From Streptomyces sp. DH5 (GTDB lineage Bacteria > Actinomycetota > Actinomycetes > Streptomycetales > Streptomycetaceae), in assembly GCF_020873915.1 (NCBI RefSeq), contig NZ_JAHWGP010000012.1, positions 62,001-126,000 on the forward strand: 64,000 nt of DNA, read 5' to 3'. The translations under genes and the position numbers were made by a program. Positions 8,464 to 17,237 of this stretch are shown piece after piece. A model generated the notes under the pieces. That model ran no database searches and was not told where the DNA came from. It was given only the letters and a program-made list of their open reading frames with translations. Each line of letters starts with the position of its first letter. Positions within the stretch are counted from its first letter, which is position 1.

Positions 8464-9300
8464 GTGACGGACGCAAGGGAACAGGCCAGCTGGACCAGGG
8501 CACGGCTCGGCCGGTGCGGTCCTCCCCTCGACCTGCTCACCGCCCGCTTCGACCGGCACGAGTACGCCCCCCACGCACACGACGAGTTCACCGTCGGCGT
8601 CACCACCGGCGGGCTGGAGACCATCGCCTACCGGGGTGGACGCATCGTGTCCGGACCCGGCACGATCGTCGTCCTGGAACCCGGCGAGATGCACACCGGC
8701 GGCCCCGCCTCCCCCGACGGCTACTCCTACCGGGCCCTCTACGCCACCCCCGCCCTCCTCGCCGACGGCACCCTGGGCGGCAGCGGCTCCCCGCACTTCC
8801 GGGACCCCGTCCTCGACGACTCCGAACTGGCCGCCGCCCTGCGCCACGCCCACACCGACCTGAGCGCCCACCCCGACCCCCTGGAGGCCGAGTCCCGCCT
8901 CCCCTGGCTGCTCACCGCGCTCACCCGCCGCCACTCCACGTCCCGCGCGGGCGACGACACCGTCCCCGGCGCCGGCCCCATCGCCCTCGCCGTCCGCGAC
9001 CGCCTCGCCGACGACGTACTCGCTCCTCCCTCGCTCGCCGCACTCGCCGCCGACTTCGGCCTCTCCCGCTACCAGCTGCTCCGCGCGTTCCGCACGACGA
9101 TGGGGGTGCCGCCGTACGCCTGGCTCGCCCAGTACCGGGTGGTCCGGGCCCGCGCCCTGCTGGACGCCGGCAGGCGCCCCGCCGAAGTGGCCGGTCTCGT
9201 CGGCTTCACCGACCAGGCGCACCTGACCCGCTGGTTCCGCCGCGTCCTCGGGGTGACCCCGGCCGCGTACCGCAACAGCGTTCAAGACGCCGGGCGCTGA
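8464..9300 (+). CDS. AraC family transcriptional regulator
   Basis: A GTG at 8464 gives 278 aa; longer frames upstream overlap the Uma2 gene. Residues 15-110 form a cupin-like AraC ligand domain (HEYAPHAHDEF, PGEMHTGG). Residues 175-275 hold the two helix-turn-helices, ending in the AraC signature (ADFGLSRYQLLRAFRTTMGVPPYAW, shortened here, then GFTDQAHLTRWFRR and GVTPAAYR). Only 19 bases separate it from the EamA transporter gene. AraC next to an EamA exporter is a common pairing, so control of that transporter is a reasonable inference. Confidence 0.92.
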   Translation: MTDAREQASWTRARLGRCGPPLDLLTARFDRHEYAPHAHDEFTVGVTTGGLETIAYRGGRIVSGPGTIVVLEPGEMHTGGPASPDGYSYRALYATPALLADGTLGGSGSPHFRDPVLDDSELAAALRHAHTDLSAHPDPLEAESRLPWLLTALTRRHSTSRAGDDTVPGAGPIALAVRDRLADDVLAPPSLAALAADFGLSRYQLLRAFRTTMGVPPYAWLAQYRVVRARALLDAGRRPAEVAGLVGFTDQAHLTRWFRRVLGVTPAAYRNSVQDAGR

Positions 9301-9319
9301 ACGGACCGACACTCACCGC

Positions 9320-10297
9320 ATGACTGCACGCGGCTGGTTCCTGTTCTCCCTGATGGGAGTGGTCTGGGGCGTCCCCTACCTGCTCATCAAAGTGGCGGTG
9401 GACGAGATGTCCCCGTCGGCGGTGGTCTTCGCCCGCTGCGCACTCGGCGCGCTGCTCCTGCTCCCCTTCGCCCTGCGGCAACGGGGGCTGACCCGGAACG
9501 TACGGGCGCACTGGAAGCCGATGCTGGCGTTCGCGGTCATCGAGATCGTCGGCCCCTGGTACACCCTGACCGACGCCGAGCGCCACCTCTCCAGCTCCAC
9601 GGCCGGCCTGCTGATCGCGGGCGTACCGATCGTCGGCGTCCTGCTGTCCCGCTTCTTCGGCGCCGCGGAGCCGCTGGGCGCCCGCCGCGTCACCGGCCTC
9701 GCACTCGGCCTCGGCGGCGTCGGCGTCCTCACCGTCCCCCACCTCGCCGGGGGCGACGCCCTGTCCCTGGCGGAGGTCCTGGTCACGGTGGTCGGCTACG
9801 CCACCGCCCCGCTGATCGCCGACCGCCACCTCAAGGACGTCCCGACGCTGCACCTCATCACGCCCTGCCTCGCCCTGGCCGCCCTCGTCTACGCCCCCGC
9901 GGCGGCCGCGACCCGCCCGGCGGCCCTGCCCCCGGCCGAGACGCTCGCCGCCCTGGCCGCCCTCGGCGTGGTCTGCACGGCGATCGCCTTCGTCGCCTTC
10001 CTCGAACTCATCAAGGAGGCCGGACCGGTCCGCGCCTCGGTGATCACGTACGTCAATCCGGCGATCGCCGTGGCCGCCGGAGCCCTCTTCCTGGACGAAC
10101 CCCTGACCGGTCCGGTCCTGGCCGCCTTCGCGCTGGTCCTCACCGGCTCGGTCCTGGCCACGGCCACCGCGCCGAAGCCCCGCTCACGCCCGGTATCATG
10201 GTCGACACGGCAGACGAGCCGGGCGGGCGGCCGCGTGGAGTCCCTCACGGGACTTCCCGAGGAACGTCCGGGCTCCACAGGGCAGGGTGGTGGCTAA
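9320..10297 (+). CDS. EamA/DMT family transporter; 3' end overlaps rnpB
   Basis: This 325-aa protein carries two EamA repeats, about ten hydrophobic helices in total. Typical motifs are WGVPYLLIKVAVDEM near the N-terminus and, in the second repeat, VITYVNPAIAVAAGALFLDEP. It probably exports amino acids or other small metabolites. About 40 residues beyond the normal end of the family (after SVLATATA) form a polar tail. The DNA for the last 29 codons is also the 5' part of the RNase P RNA, starting at 10211. Either a longer native C-terminus is tolerated or the ORF has lost an earlier stop. Confidence 0.88.
   Translation: MTARGWFLFSLMGVVWGVPYLLIKVAVDEMSPSAVVFARCALGALLLLPFALRQRGLTRNVRAHWKPMLAFAVIEIVGPWYTLTDAERHLSSSTAGLLIAGVPIVGVLLSRFFGAAEPLGARRVTGLALGLGGVGVLTVPHLAGGDALSLAEVLVTVVGYATAPLIADRHLKDVPTLHLITPCLALAALVYAPAAAATRPAALPPAETLAALAALGVVCTAIAFVAFLELIKEAGPVRASVITYVNPAIAVAAGALFLDEPLTGPVLAAFALVLTGSVLATATAPKPRSRPVSWSTRQTSRAGGRVESLTGLPEERPGSTGQGGG
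10194..10199 (+). promoter_or_regulatory. Candidate -10 element of rnpB
   Basis: TATCAT lies 11 bases before the first base of the P1 helix, inside the end of the EamA gene. A convincing -35 is not visible. Confidence 0.5.
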
Positions 10298-10616
10298 CGG
10301 CCACCCGGGGTGACCCGCGGGACAGTGCCACAGAAAGCAAACCGCCGGGGACCTCGGTCCTCGGTAAGGGTGAAACGGTGGTGTAAGAGACCACCAGCGC
10401 CTGAGGTGACTCAGGCGGCTAGGTAAACCCCACCCGGAGCAAGGTCAAGAGGAGACGCCCCGGTGTCTCTGCGCGGACGTTCGAGGGCTGCCCGCCCGAG
10501 TCCGCGGGTAGACCGCACGAGGCCGGTGGCAACACCGGCCCTAGATGGATGGCCGTCGCCGGCGGGCCCGCGAGGACCCGCCGGAACAGAACCCGGCGTA
10601 CAGCCCGACTCGTCTG
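10211..10616 (+). ncRNA. rnpB: RNase P RNA, class A
   Basis: This is the catalytic RNA of RNase P, which matures tRNA 5' ends. The ends pair as P1: CAGACGAG at 10211 with CTCGTCTG at 10609-10616. Universal core segments are easy to see: GAGGAACGTCCGGGCTCCAC and GGGCAGGGTG (CR I), GGGTGAAACGGTG, GGTAAACCCC, AGATGGATGGCCG and ACAGAACCCGGCGTACAGC (CR V). The length of about 406 nt and the GC-rich helices match actinobacterial RNase P RNA. The 5' end lies within the preceding transporter ORF. Confidence 0.97.
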
Positions 10617-11078
10617 CCGCCCCCGCGGGCCCTATCACGGAACCTTCACGATCAGTGGCATCTCCACACTTCGGTGCGCCGGTCGCTGCCACGGGCCGCG
10701 CGTGAACAGGGCCCCCGGCGAGCATAGTTGGCCGAAATTCGGTCACTCGTTAAAGCGATTTGATGAGTAAGTGCCGTGCTCTCGAAGGGATATGACGTTT
10801 CGTCAGGGGAGTCCCTCCGTGTGCTGCCGCTCCCATCGGGCGGTCCCGCCCGCGTCCCCGGATACCACAGGGAGACGTACGGGCGATGGGTTCACGACGA
10901 AACCCGGAATGCCCACGGACTATGCCCTCGACGGCGTCTTCCCGCACAGCGGCGTGACTAGCATGAGCCGTACGTGGTCGGAAGATCGCCCTCCCGTTGG
11001 CTGACCTCCCTTCCGGCCCGCGGCCGCCCTGTGCCGCCGCCCCGATTCCCCTGCTCGCACAGACCGAGGGACCGCTCC
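10617..11078. other. Intergenic region between rnpB and the conservon
   Basis: No convincing gene is seen in these 460 bases; short ORFs lack a start site and codon bias. An A+T-rich patch around 10737-10775 contains ATTCGGTCACTCGTT (10737-10751), almost identical to a sequence at 38793-38807, followed by TTAAAGCGATTTGATGAG. It is probably the conservon promoter region. Confidence 0.5.
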
Positions 11079-12920
11079 ATGCCAGTGCCTGCTTCGCCCA
11101 GCCAGCATCAACCGGTGGGGGCGCCGCGCACCTCGTTCGCCGTGCCGTCGGCCGTGCTGGTGACGAGCGCCGCCGCCTCGGGCGCGGCGCTCGCCCTGGC
11201 ACCGTCCGACGCCTTCACCTGGACCCTGGCCGTCGTGGCCGCCGCCTGGGTGTGTGTGGCCGTCACCGTCCTCGCCGGTCACCGGCTCGTCCACCGGGCC
11301 CGGAGAGCGGCCGCCGACCAGGAGGCGGACAAGAGCCGTCTCGCGGCGGAGGCCGCCCGGCGCTCGGCCGAGATCTCGCACCTGGCCGGCGTGACGCTGC
11401 CCGCCGTCGCCACCCGGCTGCGGGAGGGCTCGCCCGCCACCGACGTGCTGGCGACCGTGCCGCCGCCGTCGGACCCGCAGTTGCAGCGGCTCACGCACGC
11501 CTTCGCCACCACCGTCGAGGAGGACGTGCGCAGGGCGGCCACCCTGGACGGCGAGTACCGCAAGACCCGGCACGAACTGGACCGGACCCTGGCGGAGCTG
11601 GAGCGGCTCGCGCGCGAGACGCTGCCCGCCGCGATCACCCGGCTGCGCGACGGCCGGTCCGCCGCCACCGTCCTCGCCGAGGTCGAACTGCCCGGACTGC
11701 CCGCGGTGCGTACCCCCGCCGAGTCGTTCGTCCGCGAGCTCGCCCACAGCGAGCGGCGCGCCGCCGCCGCTCAGGCAGCCTCCGCCAAGGCCCTCAGCCG
11801 CGTCCAGGCCAAGGCCGTGAGAATGCTCGCCGACCTGCGGGAGATGCAGGAGCGACACGGCGAGGAGGTCTTCGGCGACCTGCTGAAGCTGGACCACAGC
11901 ACCTCCCAACTGGGCCTGATGACCGACCGGCTGGCCCTGCTCATGGGCGGCAGGTCCAGCCGCGCCTGGAACAAGCCGATCGTGATGGAGAGCATCCTGC
12001 GCGGCGCCGTCGGCCGCATCGCCGCCTACCAGCGGGTGCGCCTGCACTGCTCCACCCGCGCCGCGGTCTCCGGCTTCGCCGCGGAAGGCGTGATGCACCT
12101 GCTCGCCGAGCTGATGGACAACGCCGCGAACTTCTCCCCGCCCATCGACCAGGTGCACGTCTACGTCGAGGACCGCAGCGCGGGCATCGTCGTCACCATC
12201 GAGGACAGCGGCCTGAAGATGGCGGACGCGGCGATGCGCCGTGCCGAGGAGGCCGTGGCCGGCCGCGTCACCGACCTCGCCTCGCTCCAGGGCACCCGGC
12301 TCGGCCTGGCCGTGGTGGGGCGGATCGCGGTGAAGTACGGCATCAGCGTCAACTACCGCCCCTCCTCCCGCGGCGGCACCGGCGTCGTCGTCCTGCTGCC
12401 CCTGGACCTGCTCGCCCAGCAGCGCGACCTGGCCCCGCACGAAGCGGCCCCCCGGCCCGCCGCGATGGCCACACCCGCCCCCGCCGCCCCCGCGGCGGCC
12501 CCGGCGCGCGAGGTCCCTGCCCGCCCCGCGGCCCCGGAACTGCCCCCGGTCGCACGTCCGGCCGCCGCCGCGGAACTGCCCGCCGTCACGGACCCGTTCG
12601 CGGTCACCGACCGGTCCGGGGAAACCGGCAGCCCCGCCGCACGCCCCGAGCTGCCCGAACAGGGACGGCACCGGCGGCCCGGCGGCACCACGCCGAACGG
12701 CCTGCCGGTCCGCGCCCCCGGCCGCACCATGGCCGAGGCGGAGCGCGAACGCGAGCAGCGGATGCAGGCGTCCGGGCAGACCGGTGACGTACCGGCGACG
12801 CGGCGCCCCGCACGCGACGCGGGCTCCCGGTTCGGGGCCTTCCACCGCGCACGGCAGTCCGGAAACGGCACCGCCGGACCGGGGGCGCGCCCCGGGGCCG
12901 AGCCGCCGACGGCTCCGTAG
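11079..12920 (+). CDS. cvnA: Conservon sensor-like histidine kinase/ATPase CvnA
   Basis: The ATG at 11079 gives 613 aa; a GTG at 10974 is a weaker alternative. Two N-terminal membrane helices (about 20-65) are followed by a coiled-coil region (about 75-260). A GHKL ATPase domain spans about 280-450, with HLLAELMDNAANFSPP (N box), VTIEDSGLKM (G1) and GTRLGLAVVGRIA (G2). The last 150 residues are a low-complexity Pro/Ala/Arg tail. The usual phospho-acceptor His context is replaced by LLKLDHSTSQL, as in other CvnA proteins. CvnA heads conservons, membrane-associated complexes with a Ras-like GTPase that control development and antibiotic production. Confidence 0.93.
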   Translation: MPVPASPSQHQPVGAPRTSFAVPSAVLVTSAAASGAALALAPSDAFTWTLAVVAAAWVCVAVTVLAGHRLVHRARRAAADQEADKSRLAAEAARRSAEISHLAGVTLPAVATRLREGSPATDVLATVPPPSDPQLQRLTHAFATTVEEDVRRAATLDGEYRKTRHELDRTLAELERLARETLPAAITRLRDGRSAATVLAEVELPGLPAVRTPAESFVRELAHSERRAAAAQAASAKALSRVQAKAVRMLADLREMQERHGEEVFGDLLKLDHSTSQLGLMTDRLALLMGGRSSRAWNKPIVMESILRGAVGRIAAYQRVRLHCSTRAAVSGFAAEGVMHLLAELMDNAANFSPPIDQVHVYVEDRSAGIVVTIEDSGLKMADAAMRRAEEAVAGRVTDLASLQGTRLGLAVVGRIAVKYGISVNYRPSSRGGTGVVVLLPLDLLAQQRDLAPHEAAPRPAAMATPAPAAPAAAPAREVPARPAAPELPPVARPAAAAELPAVTDPFAVTDRSGETGSPAARPELPEQGRHRRPGGTTPNGLPVRAPGRTMAEAEREREQRMQASGQTGDVPATRRPARDAGSRFGAFHRARQSGNGTAGPGARPGAEPPTAP

Positions 12921-12998
12921 TCCCAGTCCTTCCCGTACGGAGTCCGGGGCGACGGCGCCCCGTCCCGCCCCAGTTCGTGAGATAGGAGGTACGGGCCG

Positions 12999-13457
12999 GT
13001 GACCGGTCAGCCGGACACCACCGTCCCATCACCCACCATGCAGACCACCGACAACAGCCTCAGCTGGCTCCTGCACAGCCTCCTGGAGCAGACGCCCGGC
13101 GCGCGGCACGCCCTGGTCCTGTCCCGTGACGGCCTCAAGCTCTGCTGGAGCGAGCACCTGACGCTCGACCGGGCCGACCAGCTGGCGGCGATCTGCTCCG
13201 GCATCCAGGCCCTCGCCCAGGGGGCCTCCATGGAGTTCGGCGACGGATCCGGCGGCGTCCGGCAGTCGATGACCGAGTTCCACGGCGGCCTGCTGTTCAT
13301 CGTGGAGGCCGGCCAGGGCGCGCACCTCGCCGTCGTCGCCGGGGAGGACGCCGATCCCGGAGTGGTCGGCCACCAGATGACGGAGCTGGTCGAGCAGATC
13401 GGCGAGCACCTGCGGGCCGAGCCCCGGGACCCGGCCGCAGCGAGCGGCACGTCGTGA
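12999..13457 (+). CDS. cvnB: Conservon roadblock/LC7 protein CvnB
   Basis: A GTG at 12999 follows a strong AGGAGGT (12984-12990). The 152-aa product is a roadblock/LC7 domain protein (core LLHSLLEQTPGARHALVLSRDG, about 22-43, then strands MTEFHGGLLFIV and HLAVVAG). These domains typically dimerise and act as GTPase-activating or scaffolding partners of small GTPases, here CvnD. It ends in a GTGA overlap with cvnC, so the operon is translationally coupled. Confidence 0.94.
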   Translation: MTGQPDTTVPSPTMQTTDNSLSWLLHSLLEQTPGARHALVLSRDGLKLCWSEHLTLDRADQLAAICSGIQALAQGASMEFGDGSGGVRQSMTEFHGGLLFIVEAGQGAHLAVVAGEDADPGVVGHQMTELVEQIGEHLRAEPRDPAAASGTS

Positions 13458-13810
13458 CGCGCAAACCCGTCGACACGGGCGACCCCGACCGGCTCTACAC
13501 CGTCACCGGGGGACGCAGCCGCGCCGACGACTCCTTCGACCTGGTCACCCTCGTGGTCAGCGAGAGCGCGCCGGTGCCGGGGATGCAGTCGGAGCACGCC
13601 CGGATCCTGGAGCTGTGCCGGCACCCCACCGCCGTCGTCGAGATCGCCGCGGAGCTCGGGCTGCCGGTCACGGTGGTGCGGATCCTGCTCGGCGACCTGC
13701 AGGACACGGGCCGCATCACCGCCCGCCATCCGCGCGCGGCACCGTCCGTCGCCTCCATGCCCGATTCCGCTCTACTCCAAGAGGTGCTCCATGGGCTCCG
13801 CAACCTCTGA
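13454..13810 (+). CDS. cvnC: Conservon DUF742 protein CvnC
   Basis: This 118-aa DUF742 protein has the family winged-helix-like core: LYTVTGGRS near residue 12, then HARILELCRHPTAVVEIAAE and VVRILLGDL at about 50-85. DUF742 members are always found between the roadblock and GTPase genes of conservons. The start GTG overlaps the cvnB stop, and the 3' end overlaps cvnD by 20 bases. Its exact molecular role is not known. Confidence 0.94.
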   Translation: MTRKPVDTGDPDRLYTVTGGRSRADDSFDLVTLVVSESAPVPGMQSEHARILELCRHPTAVVEIAAELGLPVTVVRILLGDLQDTGRITARHPRAAPSVASMPDSALLQEVLHGLRNL

Positions 13811-14408
13811 GCTGCCCTCCCACCGCACGCCGCTGAACGACACCGCGGAGACCGGTCTGAAGATCGTCGTCGTCGGGGGGTTCGGCGTCGGCAAGACGAC
13901 CCTGGTCCGCTCCGTGAGCGAGATACGGCCGCTCAACACCGAGGAGGTGATGACCCAGGCGGGCGTGGGCGTCGACGAGCCCGGCGCGGTGGCGACGAAG
14001 ACCACCACGACGGTCGCCTTCGACTTCGGGCGGATCAGCCTCAACGAGCGCATGGTCCTGTACCTGTTCGGGGCGCCCGGGCAGGAGCGCTTCTGGTTCC
14101 TGTGGGACCGGCTGTTCTCCGGCACCCTGGGCGCCGTCGTCCTCGTGGACACGCGCCGGATGGACGACTCCTGGTATGCGATAGACAGGCTGGAACACCA
14201 CCGCACGCCCTTCGTGGTGGCCGTGAACCGCTTCGACGACGACACCGCCCGGTACTCCCTGGACGAGATCCGCCAGGCGCTCGCCCTGCCCGCGCACGTG
14301 CCGATGGTCGACTGCGACGCGCGGGTCAGGCAGTCCGGCAAGGACGTGCTGATCACCCTCGTCGACCACCTCCACGACATGGCCATCGCCCAGGAGGCGA
14401 CACTGTGA
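13791..14408 (+). CDS. cvnD: Conservon Ras-like GTPase CvnD
   Basis: This 205-aa GTP-binding protein has a Walker A/G1 loop GGFGVGKT (residues 29-36), a G3 region FGAPGQERFWF where DxxG is replaced by APGQ, and a G4 NRFD in place of NKxD. These deviations are shared by the CvnD/MglA-like ATP-GTP binding family. CvnD is the switch of the conservon and probably cycles at the membrane with CvnA and CvnB. It overlaps cvnC by 20 bases and cvnE by four (GTGA). Confidence 0.95.
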   Translation: MGSATSELPSHRTPLNDTAETGLKIVVVGGFGVGKTTLVRSVSEIRPLNTEEVMTQAGVGVDEPGAVATKTTTTVAFDFGRISLNERMVLYLFGAPGQERFWFLWDRLFSGTLGAVVLVDTRRMDDSWYAIDRLEHHRTPFVVAVNRFDDDTARYSLDEIRQALALPAHVPMVDCDARVRQSGKDVLITLVDHLHDMAIAQEATL

Positions 14409-15667
14409 CCGACCCCGGCTACCCCTCCGCGCACCCGGCGCCCCCGGGCTGCCCCGCCCACACCGGCGCGGTACGCCTGGGAGGGCTCGAGTACCAGCAG
14501 ACGCCGTCGCAGCTCTACCGCGCGCTGCGCCGGGAACACGGCCCGGTCGCGCCGGTGCTGCTCGACGGCGACGTCCCCGCCTGGCTGGTCCTCGGCTACT
14601 CCGAGGTCACGTACGTCACCAGCCACGACGAGCTGTTCGCGCGCGACTCGCGGCGCTGGAACCAGTGGGAGAACATCCCGCCCGACTGGCCGCTGCTGCC
14701 CTTCGTCGGGTACCAGCCGTCGGTGCTGTTCACCGAGGGCGAGGACCACCGGCGGCGGGCCGGAGTGATCACCGAGGCACTGGAGGGCGTCGACCAGTTC
14801 GAGCTGTCGCACGACTGCCGGCTGATCGCCGACGACCTCATCGCCCGCTTCGCCGGCAGCGGCCAGGCGGAGCTGATGGCGGACTTCGCGCACGCCCTGC
14901 CCATGCGGGCCGTGGTGCAGATGTGCGGCATGCCGACCTCGGGCGAGGACACCCGCCGGCTCGTCGACGACCTGCGGATCTCGCTGGACGCCGGGGAGGG
15001 CGACGACCCGGTCGCGGCGTACGGGCGGGTGGGCGAGCGGCTGCGGCAGCTGGTGAAGGACAAGCGGGCCGCCCCCGGCCCGGACGTCACCTCGCGCATG
15101 CTGACCCACCCGGCAGGACTGACGGACGAGGAGATCGTCCAGGACCTGATCTCGGTGATCGCGGCGGCCCAGCAGCCGACCGCGAACTGGATCTGCAACA
15201 CGCTGCGCCTGCTGCTGACGGACGAGCGGTTCGCCGTGAACGTGTCGGGCGGCAGGCTCAGCGTCGGCGAGGCGCTCAACGAGGTGCTGTGGCTGGACAC
15301 GCCGACGCAGAACTTCATCGGGCGGTGGGCCGTGCGGGACGTCCAGCTGGGCGGCCGGCAGATCAGGGCCGGCGACTGCCTGGTGCTGGGGCTGGCCGCG
15401 GCCAACACCGACCCGCAGATCTGGCCCGAGGGGCACGTCGGGGCGGAGAACGCCGCGCACCTGTCGTTCAGCAACGGCGAGCACCGCTGCCCCTACCCGG
15501 CGCCCCTGCTGGCGGACGTGATGGCGCGCACGGCGGTCGAGACGCTGCTGGAGCGGCTGCCCGACCTGGTCCTCGCGGCGGACCCGGCGGAGCTGAGCTG
15601 GCGTCCGTCGATCTGGATGCGGGGCCTGACCGCGCTCCCGGTGCGGTTCACGCCGGTGATGCAGTAG
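14405..15667 (+). CDS. cvnE: Conservon cytochrome P450 (CYP157-like) lacking the ExxR motif
   Basis: A GTG at 14405 overlaps the cvnD stop, giving 420 aa. The haem loop FSNGEHRCPYP is intact (Cys362 ligand). The K-helix motif, normally ExxR, reads E293-V-L-W296, so the otherwise conserved Arg is missing. This substitution is the published hallmark of the CYP157 family, whose genes belong to conservons. The I-helix is also unusual (AAAQQPTAN instead of AGxxT), arguing for atypical or non-monooxygenase activity. A perfect terminator hairpin closes the operon at 15742-15767. Confidence 0.93.
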   Translation: MTDPGYPSAHPAPPGCPAHTGAVRLGGLEYQQTPSQLYRALRREHGPVAPVLLDGDVPAWLVLGYSEVTYVTSHDELFARDSRRWNQWENIPPDWPLLPFVGYQPSVLFTEGEDHRRRAGVITEALEGVDQFELSHDCRLIADDLIARFAGSGQAELMADFAHALPMRAVVQMCGMPTSGEDTRRLVDDLRISLDAGEGDDPVAAYGRVGERLRQLVKDKRAAPGPDVTSRMLTHPAGLTDEEIVQDLISVIAAAQQPTANWICNTLRLLLTDERFAVNVSGGRLSVGEALNEVLWLDTPTQNFIGRWAVRDVQLGGRQIRAGDCLVLGLAAANTDPQIWPEGHVGAENAAHLSFSNGEHRCPYPAPLLADVMARTAVETLLERLPDLVLAADPAELSWRPSIWMRGLTALPVRFTPVMQ

Positions 15668-15741
15668 CGGGCGTCGGCCTCGCGGCCGGGGGCGGGGCGG
15701 CTGGAGCGGGGCAGCCGGTACGGGGTGACCCGCGCGGAGTG

Positions 15742-15767
15742 GGCCCGTACGGATCGCCGTACGGGCC
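15742..15767. terminator. Bidirectional terminator between the two P450 genes
   Basis: GGCCCGTACGG-ATCG-CCGTACGGGCC is a perfect 11-bp stem with a 4-base loop, placed between converging cvnE and the minus-strand P450 gene. There is no U-tract, as is usual in streptomycetes. Confidence 0.85.
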
Positions 15768-15795
15768 GGACGCGCCGGTGCGGACCGCCGTCGGG

Positions 15796-17022
15796 TCAGC
15801 CGGTCACGGGGGTGAAGCGCACCGGGAGGCGCTGCGGTCCGCGGGTGAACACGCCCTGCTCGGCCGGTTCGAATCCGTCGGCGAGGCGCACGTTGGGCAT
15901 GGCGTCGAGGAGCTGGCCGACGCCGGTCTCCACCTCCGCCTTGGCCAGCAGCGCGCCGACGCAGAAGTGCCGGCCGAGCGCGAAGGCGAGGTGGTCGGCG
16001 GCGGCGGAGAAGGCGGTCGTGGTGGTGAGGTCGTCGCGGAAGACGTCGAAGCGGTCGGGATCGGCGTAGCGGCTCTCATCGCGGTTGGCGGCACCTATCA
16101 GACAGGTGACAGTGGCGCCCGCGGGTATGGTGCCGCCGCTGAACTCCACCTCCGTCGCGGACTGCCGCATGATCATGTGCACGGGCGGCGTGAACCGCAG
16201 GGTCTCGGCGAAGGCGCGGGGGATCAGCGAGCGGTCCGCGCGGACGGCGGCGAGCTGGTCGGGGTGGAGCAGCAGGTTCGCGAAGATGCCCGCGATGGCC
16301 TTGTCCGTGGTCTCCCCGCCGGCGGCGAGCAGCAGACTGCAGAACGCCTTGACGTCCTCGTCGCTCATCCGCACCCCGTCCACCTCGGCGGCGCACAGCG
16401 CGGACAGCAGGTCGTCGCCCAGGTTCTCCCGGCGCTCCCGGATGATCGGCAGCATGTACTCGGCGAACTCCACCCGGGTGCGCTCTCCCGCCGCCGTCAC
16501 CTCGGGGTCGCCCGACAGGTTCCCGAGGAAGGCGATGACGGCCGTGTACCAGCGGTGGAAACGCGCGTGGTCGGCCTTGTCCAGGCCCAGCATGTCGGCG
16601 ATGACGTTGACCGGGAAGCGCGTGGCGTAGTCGGCGACCAGGTCGGCGGAGCCGGTGTGCCGGAAGGCGTCGATCAGCTCGCGGGAGTTGCGCTCGATGA
16701 CCGGCAGGAACTTCTGCTCCAGGTCGCTGCCCCGGAAGGCGGGCGCGACCAGGGCCCGGCGCACGGCGTGCTCCCGCCCGCTGAGCTGGAGGATCGTCTT
16801 GCCGTGCACGGGCTCGATCTGCCAGGCGTAGTTGTCGGTGGTGAACTCGCCGGCCTTGTCCTTGAAGACGCGCTCGACGTCCTCGTACCGCGACACGATG
16901 TAGCTCTTGGTCGCCTCGTGCCAGATGAGGGGCGCGCTCTCCCGCATCACCCGGTAGGCGGGATAGGGGTCGGCCGCGAACTCGGGCGAGAGGATGTCGG
17001 GCACCTGCTGGGCGGTGGACAT
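15796..17022 (-). CDS. Cytochrome P450, canonical
   Basis: I choose the ATG at 17022, which has GGGAG five bases upstream, giving 408 aa; an ATG seven codons earlier is possible. All class I bacterial P450 landmarks are present: the I-helix LLAAGGETTD, the K-helix ETLR, and the haem loop FALGRHFCVG with Cys354. The substrate is unknown. In S. coelicolor CYP157-type conservon P450s are often paired with a second P450 of another family, but here the gene faces the conservon rather than continuing it. Its upstream region holds TTGATCAA at 17065-17072. Confidence 0.93.
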   Translation of the reverse strand: MSTAQQVPDILSPEFAADPYPAYRVMRESAPLIWHEATKSYIVSRYEDVERVFKDKAGEFTTDNYAWQIEPVHGKTILQLSGREHAVRRALVAPAFRGSDLEQKFLPVIERNSRELIDAFRHTGSADLVADYATRFPVNVIADMLGLDKADHARFHRWYTAVIAFLGNLSGDPEVTAAGERTRVEFAEYMLPIIRERRENLGDDLLSALCAAEVDGVRMSDEDVKAFCSLLLAAGGETTDKAIAGIFANLLLHPDQLAAVRADRSLIPRAFAETLRFTPPVHMIMRQSATEVEFSGGTIPAGATVTCLIGAANRDESRYADPDRFDVFRDDLTTTTAFSAAADHLAFALGRHFCVGALLAKAEVETGVGQLLDAMPNVRLADGFEPAEQGVFTRGPQRLPVRFTPVTG

Positions 17023-17064
17023 GGGGCTCCCAGGAGTCGTCATTTCATGTACCGCACAAGGTTA

Positions 17065-17072
17065 TTGATCAA
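17065..17072. promoter_or_regulatory. Palindrome in the P450 promoter region
   Basis: TTGATCAA is a perfect 8-bp palindrome within an A+T-rich stretch about 43 bases before the P450 start. It could be part of an operator or promoter; support is positional only. Confidence 0.3.
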
Positions 17073-17184
17073 CTATCAGGTGCGACAGAGCTGCCCGGGG
17101 GCGGACCGGCCGGGGAGCGCGCATCGGCTGGAAATCGCCCCTTGGCGGGGGCGCCGGTGAGGAGAAACGCTGACTGGCACATGC

Positions 17185-17222
17185 GAGAGCCCTGCCGTCC
17201 GAAGGGAACCGGCAGGGCTCTC
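17185..17222. terminator. Terminator downstream of the DUF397 gene
   Basis: GAGAGCCCTGCCG pairs perfectly with CGGCAGGGCTCTC around a 12-base loop, 16 bases past the stop of the minus-strand DUF397 gene. Confidence 0.85.
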
Positions 17223-17237
17223 GCGACCGCACGCGTG

